This document shows, piece by piece, positions 57,280 to 64,000 of a DNA stretch of 64,000 bases; the stretch's first letter is position 1, and each line of letters opens with the position of its first letter. Source of the DNA: Plectrocnemia conspersa (taxonomy: Eukaryota; Arthropoda; Insecta; Trichoptera; Polycentropodidae); NCBI GenBank assembly GCA_009617715.1, contig VTFK01000146.1, positions 806,001-870,000 of the forward strand, written 5' to 3'. The notes beneath the pieces were generated by a model that worked only from the letters and a program-made list of their open reading frames with translations, had not been told where the DNA came from and searched no databases. The position numbers were made by a program, and so were the translations under genes.

Positions 57280-60200
57280 TGTACGACTGCTTCAAGCTTT
57301 GTCCTAACCTCCTAACGAAAGACAGTGGTCAAGATTTAATCTGAACGCTATTAGTAACGACGCCAATCTCACCAGTAAGGACAGGAGGCGTTCGTTGCGT
57401 TGCCATAAATCTCTTGAACCCACGCTCAACACCTGTTGAACCAACAACAATAAAATTTTAATATTCCATCAAGCCGCGAGTGGATTTTTAACTCCGTTCT
57501 TCGCTCGTTAGCTACTTCGCAAATATACTGGCTAATGACCTGTTGAACAGGACAAAGTCATCAATCATTTCCTTCCCAATATAAAGCGATCGTTTAACCC
57601 GTGGAAGGGCTGCTTTTATCCGATAGCATCTCATTATGAAGTCGAGCCGCGGGGTGCCCGAGAGAGAAGCACAGTAGCGCAAGACATTAACATAGAATCG
57701 AAATAAAAACCGAGAAACTAAAAAAAAAGATAGAAACAAAATTTATCATCGGAGACCCGCGACTTAAATTATAACCAAGGACCGGTTTCTAAGACTATCG
57801 GCGCAGATCTAATCTCTTTGGAAAAGTTGTGTTAACGCTACTTACCGGGTTCCAAAAAAAAAAGGTTTAATTATACGCCGAGACATTGTTCCATGTCAAT
57901 TCGGTAGTAAAATCTACCTTTTTACAATGTTATATATGGTTATTCGTTATCTGTAAGGTTAACTAACCGATGGGCTTGGTGATCTCGAAAGCTAACGAAA
58001 CAAATCGTTTGAATAATTTGAGTGGATCAAATTGATCTGGTGCTTTCCAAGCATTTCGAATGTCAGAAAAGGTAACCCGTATAAAATGGTTAAATTACCC
58101 TTTTACAATATCATCTCATAGCCGTTATTAATTGAACCCCTTTTTATCTCTTGAGATCTGCCATAAAGCCCGAGGCGCCCATATTGAACCATAATACGAT
58201 TTTAATTCGACTTTGTATCATATAGGTTAAAATTACTACTATTATGTATGCGATTTATATTTAACTAATAATAATAGAAATTATACATGCAGTCGAAATA
58301 ACATGTCGTGGGTGTAATTATGGTTTTGTGTGATAGTTGAATTTATACTTCTAAAAGATTCTCATAGTATTTCGTTTGTCATTAGCATTATATTAAAATC
58401 ATTGTAGTATCATCAACCATACTTAATATTTTAAGAGCACTTTAAAAATTAACTAAAATATAATTGCAATATTTAAAGCATTTTTTTAGTTTCATTTACT
58501 TTAAATTATCACATAATATAATTCAGGACGTTTGATTCTTATTTAGATACGTAATCTTACACCCACTGTTTTTAATCATTTTTTTACCTAACAAGTATAT
58601 TTTTTTATTTTGTTCAAATAATAACCGCGTACTACCGAGTTAAATCATCCGAGCAACCAAGGCCCGACTATTTTTTTAATAATAACATATGACAAACCTT
58701 GTCGAAGGTTTTCTCAAAATCTTCGTAATAAATATATACAACATAAAATAAACATAACAAAGAAAATTTAAATGGGAAGATTGTACTCTTATTTCTTTCG
58801 ACAAACTAAGAAAATATCTATAGTTTCAATATCTCCATCAATATGAACTTTTATTCTCATAAAGAAGTTTTCATTTTATTCTAAAGCTTTCCCATTTCAA
58901 AAAATACACTTGTGGCAAGTCCTTATGTCAGTTTCATTCTATGTTAAAATTATCGATCCTAAATCATGACATTTTTTCAAGTTAACGAAGTTTAATTCAA
59001 CATCTCTCAAAATATAGAAAACGATTACAACAGTCTTAGTATGATGTGAAAAAATGTCCTTCACTACATTGTGCTTTTAATTAAATGTATTAAAAAATAA
59101 ATTGCAAAGTTTAAGACATGCATTATAATTCGACAAATGATTGGACAAGACTCATTAGACAAGACAAAGAATTCGACAATACTCATTAGAATTCAACAGA
59201 TGATTCTAAGTCTTGCTTCACTTAAATGTTCTTGTCTATTGCATATAATTAGGGATGTAAATATTATTCTGCAGATCAGAATCTCTTAACATTTTTCATC
59301 TAAAATCATGATTTATGAAATCAAATTTTACACTCTACATTTTTTTATAAATATTCATATCGCCATGAAGGAATCTTTACCACACGCCTAATAATCACAG
59401 ACACCCCGTTGATCTGGCTCGCCATATCCTCGGGCAAAATCTCCTAATTGACCAATAAGTCCAAACAATGGACCTACCAACAATAGCCAAGGACCGCGGA
59501 ACCGATTCACCCCTAATCACGACTCTTTGTTGCTTTGGCCACTAAGGAAGTCGCGTGGCCCGAGGCCTAATGGACCCTACAATGAATTATGATCATACAG
59601 ACGAAACATATTCACGATTTATATAGATAATTAAAACCAATTAGACCTTCCAGCTTCGCCGTGGGAGATGATCAAGGATCGATCCTTTGTGAGCTTTTTA
59701 ATTGTTTGACCCGAAAGGATTGAACTGTGTCACGCAATGCGATCATCATAAAATAGACGAGGGATGTTTATGCCTGGCAATATTTTTTTATACAATCGAA
59801 TTGACCTTTGAGAGTGACGAACGCCTCAGGGCAGAGATACCCTGAGAACTTTTAAGTCAAACGTTTCCGAGGGCGAAAAGGCTACCAAAAAAATGGAGGC
59901 AGACTCAAAAAAGCGTATTTACCAGAGGCACGTTTGCCCCGGAGCTTTTTCTCTGGGCAATTATTTTCTCGGAGCGATTCGTAAGCAATTTACATTGGGG
60001 GTAATATGGAATTATTGAACATAAATTATGAAAGCTCATGTGCATCTACATAAATTTACACTGAAATTTAAAATTTAAAAATATACATGATAGATAAAAA
60101 TCAGTGGGTGTAAGATTACGTAACTAAATAACGATCAAACGTGCCAACTTATAATATAATACAAGTAACGATGTTCCACTATACAGTCTTTGGTTCGAAT

Positions 60201-60460
60201 TTATGGCGAACTTTTCCTTAATTCTTTAAGGCAATTCAAACTTCCGGTTTACAACAAAATGGCGATGGAAACTTCCAGCAATATGAAGCAAAATAAAGAT
60301 ATGCTTATGTATACTGTACAACTAAAAAATATCGCATTATTATATAATATTTAACTAGCTGTCGGTACCTCACTGTCGTGAGATACCGAACCTAGCGAGT
60401 GTACGAATACCGGACCCTCAACTTTTTGGGTTTTAAAAATTATTTTTGCTTCGTTCATAT
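57280..60460. other. Non-coding DNA with GC-richer islands at 57280-58200 and 59380-60000
   Basis: Both islands are non-repetitive within the window and contain words like AACAATAG, GATCAAGGATCGATCC and TTGCTTTGGCC. A - strand frame of 75 codons (57512-57739) has no family or splice support. The islands could be conserved regulatory DNA. The 58200-59350 interval is AT-rich with nothing visible. Confidence 0.4.
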
Positions 60461-60463
60461 ATA

Positions 60464-60508
60464 ATAGATTGAACCATTTTAAATGATAATCAAAATGGTT
60501 TAATCTAT
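60464..60508. repeat. 17-bp hairpin
   Basis: ATAGATTGAACCATTTT (60464-60480) pairs with 60492-60508 with one G-T-type mismatch, 11-base loop. It may be an end of a small MITE. Confidence 0.6.
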
Positions 60509-60687
60509 AAAAACTACTTAACATTTTCAATTCATTTCAAAATTTAGCTAAATATTTCCAGAAAAAAACATTTTATATTATTTAAAGTCAGATTTAAACT
60601 TAGATATTTAATGATAATTTAAGATTTATCATTTAAGATTAGGTCTAAAACTTAGCTATATAATAATAAAACTAAACATTGAACACA

Positions 60688-61946
60688 CGGCCCTCAACTT
60701 TCGAACGTTCGACTTTCGTACAATTCGCTATTTCGCACATTTTAAGAAAAAAATCATCGTTTTTGAATTGAATTTTATTTTTAAAAAAAATTATAAACAT
60801 GAGTGAGAAGCAGAAAAATTTCAGTGTTGATACGAACAAAAAGAAATCAAGGACTCATAAACTTTACACTATTTGAGACAAAGATGGAAATTATTAGACG
60901 TTCTGATAGCGGTGAATCTTTTTGGTATGATAAAAACAAACAGGTATCCGATATGTAATACGTTCGAAATTGTGGAAATTAAAGATATATTTCCACAATC
61001 TTTAAAGATATGTTTCCTAAAAAACACGACAAAAAAACATGGATGAAATGGAAAAATGGATCGATGACCAACAGCAAAAAGATGTCCCTCTAAAGAGGGT
61101 ATGTGCGGCCTGGGAAAAACATTTTTTTTTTTTGCAAGGTCATAAAATCAGCATTTCTTAAAATTATAAATTGGATTGTTAAGCTCTTGGTATTCGTAGA
61201 TTTACATAAAATTTTAGTTTATTCAGGGTTAAGAACCACACTAGACGATTCCATCACGAATATGCCGCCCCAAGCATGTTCCAATTGCACGCCACTGTGT
61301 CCCTCAGAGTATTTCAATTATTCAAGCAAAAGCTCTTAGTTTGCCAAAGATTGGAAGGATAGATTAAAAAAAAGATTTTAACACGGTTTTTCAAGCAAGT
61401 AGCGGTTGGTTTTACCATTTTAAAATGAGGTATTTTTTTTTCATAATATTAAATTTAGTGGAGAATCGGCTGATGCGGATAAATATAGTGCAAAAGAATT
61501 TATTTCCTAATTTTCCAAAATTATTGAAGATGGAGAATATTCCTCTAGCCAAATATTTAATGTAGATGAGACAGGTTTATTTTGGAAAACTCTTTAACAA
61601 TGAAAAATATGAATGAAGGCTTCACGCATCTTGATAAATTTTTATAAATTATGGAAGATTGTGATCCCAATGAAGAACACATCTCAAGTGCGTAGGGCGA
61701 TCAATAAAGACATAGCATGTTATAAAATACTATATGAAGAAAAGAAAAAGAATAGTGGAAAACAGGATAACTTTTCAAAGGAAACACCCGCAAACGCCTT
61801 TTAAACATCTTATATTTATTGATAAATAAATATTTTAAGATACACGAAATTTCAATTTTTTTACTTTCCTCTACTTTCGAATATTCAACATTCGCACACA
61901 TTTTCAGGAACCAATTATGTGCGAAAGTCGAGGGCCGCCTGTACAG
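60688..61946 (+). mobile_element. Tigger/pogo-type DNA transposon, internally deleted (about 1.26 kb)
   Basis: The left end CGGCCCTCAACTTTCGAACG and the reverse complement of the right end (CGGCCCTCGACTTTCGCACA) are matching terminal repeats, with TACAGT outside the right repeat. GGCCCTCGACTT-type termini are typical of the Tigger/jerky group. The interior holds broken transposase pieces. Flanking TA dinucleotides cannot be fixed exactly. Confidence 0.7.
60799..61803 (+). pseudogene. Tigger/jerky-type transposase, broken and deleted
   Basis: Recognisable pieces in order: MSEKQKNFSV start (60799); MDEMEKWIDDQQQKDVPLKR, the CENP-B-type DNA-binding region; SSGWFYHFK (about 61402); KIIEDGEYSSSQIFNVDETG, holding the first catalytic aspartate block (NVDETGLFWKTL). 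The later catalytic aspartates are missing. A C-terminal piece with RAINKDIACYKILYEEKKK (about 61690-61755) follows after a deletion. Several stops and frameshifts are present, and 61125-61340 may be foreign to the frame. Non-functional. Confidence 0.7.
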
Positions 61947-61951
61947 TAAAA

Positions 61952-62035
61952 TCACAGTATAGCAAAGCTCACGGGACCGAAGAAAAAAATTCGTTATACT
62001 GAAAATTCGATATATTGAATGTAAGGAAGATGATA
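61952..62035. mobile_element. Possible end of a second Tigger/pogo-like element
   Basis: CACAGTATAGCAAAGCTCAC followed by TTCGTTATACTGAAAATTCG and ATATATTGAATG has the CAGT start and iterated TTCGTTATA/TTCGATATA wording of pogo-type termini. It abuts the element ending at 61946. A convincing partner end was not found; a weak candidate is near 63040. Confidence 0.35.
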
Positions 62036-63368
62036 TATTTCTATTTTATTTTTAATTATCATATTACTACAGCATCAAAATAACCTCTTATGAGAATTTT
62101 ACAATTTGAATCGATAAAATCAATTGTGTAGTTCGTATTCAAGCACGCCCAAAACCGGGATTTTCCTTAATGAATTTGGCTATTCCGAAAAGGAATGATG
62201 GCACAGAACAAAAATTGATTAAATCACACATTTATAATCATTGTAGAATGTCGTATATTAGATAACATCCAAGAAACTACATAAATTGCGAGTCGTCGTT
62301 CGGAACGGAACGATCTAGGTGATTTTTTTTTTGCTGCAATAATGCTTTTAATTTATTTTGTTGTAACCAAACTTCTGCAGCTAAATAACCGACTGTATCA
62401 CAATCATTGTCACGCGAAAGATAGTAACCCCAAATATTATATTATTTGATTGACATTAACCTCAATCTTCATACGTACTAAGTATATATGACATGTTCAC
62501 GTTTAAAATGTACCTGGTTCAGTCAAATCTAACGTATATGTGCATTAAATCGGAAGCAATGATAATGTTTATGTATTATAAAAGGAAAAACTCACTTTTT
62601 TGCCTCAGAGCTTATCGACATGAATTCAAAATTTGAAGATTTCATTACGAAGATTGTTGCTCTAGTTTAATCAATATATTATTATAATCATTACACACAT
62701 TATGTATATATTTCATTTTTTCATACCTAGTTAGTTTGCAATCCGAATATTTATATTCAGTCTAATCGAACAACGCACCTGACGAATTAATGAAAATTAT
62801 TGTGTCGCATAGCAACATTTTATTAATAAATAATAATTATTTAAAACTGTTGTCACGTTACTGTCAGCCATCTTGTTTTATATTTGAATGCTTATTTTTT
62901 ATTAGTCGAAACAACTGAATGTATTACCGGTGGCTCAGAAATCGATGGAGCAAATCGTTATAATATTTGAAGACAAAATCTCAAACTGCTTAATGTAAGT
63001 TTTCTGCAAACGACATAAATTTTTTTCCTGCTTAAAATTCGAAATACCATGAAATTTCATACAGTTTCTTATATCTCCGTCTCATCTGTATTATCAAAAT
63101 ATTTATCACTCCTTTCATACTACTGTAAATAAATATATATAATCATAAAGGACAGATTTTTAGAATTGATCATTTTATATAAAATAATTATATTGTTTAT
63201 TTTCAAATTCTATTTCTGAAGCCAATTTCTCACTTTAAGAAAAAATAATTTGTCTCTCCGTTAATTGACATTCGGTACCGGTAGTATCGAATGATATTAC
63301 CGTATTGCAATTCTTAGATGCAATAGAAAATTAATTAATTAATTCACTTACAAAAATGTTAATTTCAG
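62036..63368. other. Non-coding DNA
   Basis: No coding frame or repeat recognised, apart from the possible interior of the second pogo-like element. Confidence 0.4.
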
Positions 63369-63472
63369 ATAACAAACTTCAATAAAAAAAGTGGAAAACA
63401 AAACGAAACACGAAAAATACACACGTCGATACTTCTGTCACGCAAACCACCGATAAGTGCTAGCGACAAAAT
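63369..63472 (+). CDS. Candidate internal exon, unknown protein
   Basis: The acceptor GTTAATTTCAG and the strong donor AAAAT|GTGAGT bound a 104-base block open in only one + frame: 34 codons plus two bases, reading ITNFNKKSGKQNETRKIHTS then ILLSRKPPISASDK. It is less AT-rich than both flanks toward its 3' end. A possible next acceptor (CGCCCTTTCCAG) lies at 63904, where the matching frame stops after 18 codons. The gene would start upstream and probably continue past the window. It could also be an untranslated exon. Confidence 0.4.
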
Positions 63473-63873
63473 GTGAGTAAAAAAAAATTCAAACTTTTAT
63501 TCTTAGGATTTTTGTGTGGAAGGGATGATTTTGAATTATATGTGTTTTCAAATAATTTTCAAATTAAAAAATAGGGTTTCCATTGGATTCACAAAAAAAA
63601 TCCGTTAACTATCGGTTATAAATCAATACGAATATTCGAAAATAGTCTCAGGACTAAGTTTGATATTTAGGAAATAGTTTTATTTTTTAATTTACGATAC
63701 TCTTAGCGGCTCGTTTGAATTGCAGATCGCAAATGATACTAGTCGTATTTTGTGATCTGCTACTTACTTCAACTTTTCGCTAAGTGCATTTAGCAAAAAA
63801 AAATTGAACGGCCTACGCGGATTTTTTTATTAAAATAAAATTGATAAGCTTATAAATTTCAAATATTTTTTTT
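63473..63873. other. AT-rich spacer or intron
   Basis: Nothing recognisable between the candidate + exon and the - strand coding piece. Confidence 0.4.
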
Positions 63874-64000
63874 TCACTGACTGCCAATTCTGCGCCCTTT
63901 CCAGTGTTCACCTGAGGCAAATCCCTTGCTCGCTTCACCCTCGTACCAGCCCTGCTGTATAACATAGCTATCAGAAGAGGATGTGACGTGTTCTCCGAGT
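63874..64000 (-). CDS. Partial coding segment at the window edge, unknown protein
   Basis: The - strand is open from the window edge for 41 codons to TGA (63874-63876), reading LGEHVTSSSDSYVIQQGWYE, then GEASKGFASGEHWKGRRIGS and a final Q. The sequence is GC-rich and amino-acid use is balanced, unlike chance frames here. A donor-like TCAG|GTGAAC at 63911 could instead end the exon after GFAS. No family is recognised. The + strand acceptor at 63904 overlaps it, so only one reading may be real. Confidence 0.4.
   Translation of the reverse strand, partial: LGEHVTSSSDSYVIQQGWYEGEASKGFASGEHWKGRRIGSQ

Noticed and set aside
60355..60420. A transposon end around AACTAGCTGTCGGTACC
   Set aside because: The wording resembles ends of dispersed repeats, but no partner end, duplication or second copy is visible here.

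Overview
This is a strongly AT-rich eukaryotic window. Its GT-AG introns, scarce coding sequence and mix of transposon families (hAT, Tigger/pogo, mariner, piggyBac-like, a non-LTR LINE, tRNA-like SINEs, palindromic MITEs, a ~200-bp satellite) point to an arthropod nuclear genome, most likely an insect. The species cannot be read from the sequence. Nothing prokaryotic or CRISPR-like is present. Nearly all long open frames are chance readings through AT-rich DNA or frames inside repeats.

The best gene is on the + strand at 33494-36534. It has a 5-codon first exon (33494-33508), a serine-rich main exon (34657-35296) and a short last exon (36359-36534). Both introns have GT-AG ends, the phases match, and the joined frame is 276 codons with no internal stop. 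I do not recognise the protein. A GC-rich leader with an E-box and three small upstream frames precedes it. Two exon-like blocks on the - strand (15444-15549 and 12108-12274) match in splice phase and may belong to a second, opposite gene. A spliced-looking + exon (63369-63472) and a - strand coding piece (63874-64000) lie at the right edge.

Region by region: 1-12 kb is AT-rich desert with GC-richer islands, a piggyBac-like MITE, two adjacent near-perfect hairpins and a mariner relic. 12-18 kb holds the candidate - exons, a LINE tail and GC-rich islands. 18-22.2 kb holds a PIF/Harbinger-type MITE and a TA-flanked TIR element nested in an older repeat. 24.3-26.05 kb is a dead hAT element whose ends are packed with ATCGATAA-type motifs. 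28.8-31.9 kb is a second, more decayed hAT-like element. 32-32.9 kb is a second TA-flanked TIR element inside a piggyBac-like copy. 33-36.7 kb is the gene. 37-43.4 kb has inverted blocks of a ~200-250-bp satellite. 44.1-46.3 kb has a small ORF and a LINE reverse-transcriptase relic. 47-48.7 kb has a SINE, a ~100-bp TA microsatellite and a fold-back palindrome. 49.7-51.2 kb repeats the satellite-bearing unit. 53.2-56.5 kb has a SINE and a LINE split by a MITE. 57-60 kb has GC-rich islands. 60.7-61.95 kb is a deleted Tigger element.

The clearest biology beyond the gene is the layering of transposons. In two places the pre-insertion site can be read from a paralogous or homologous copy in the same window, which fixes the target-site duplications by direct comparison.
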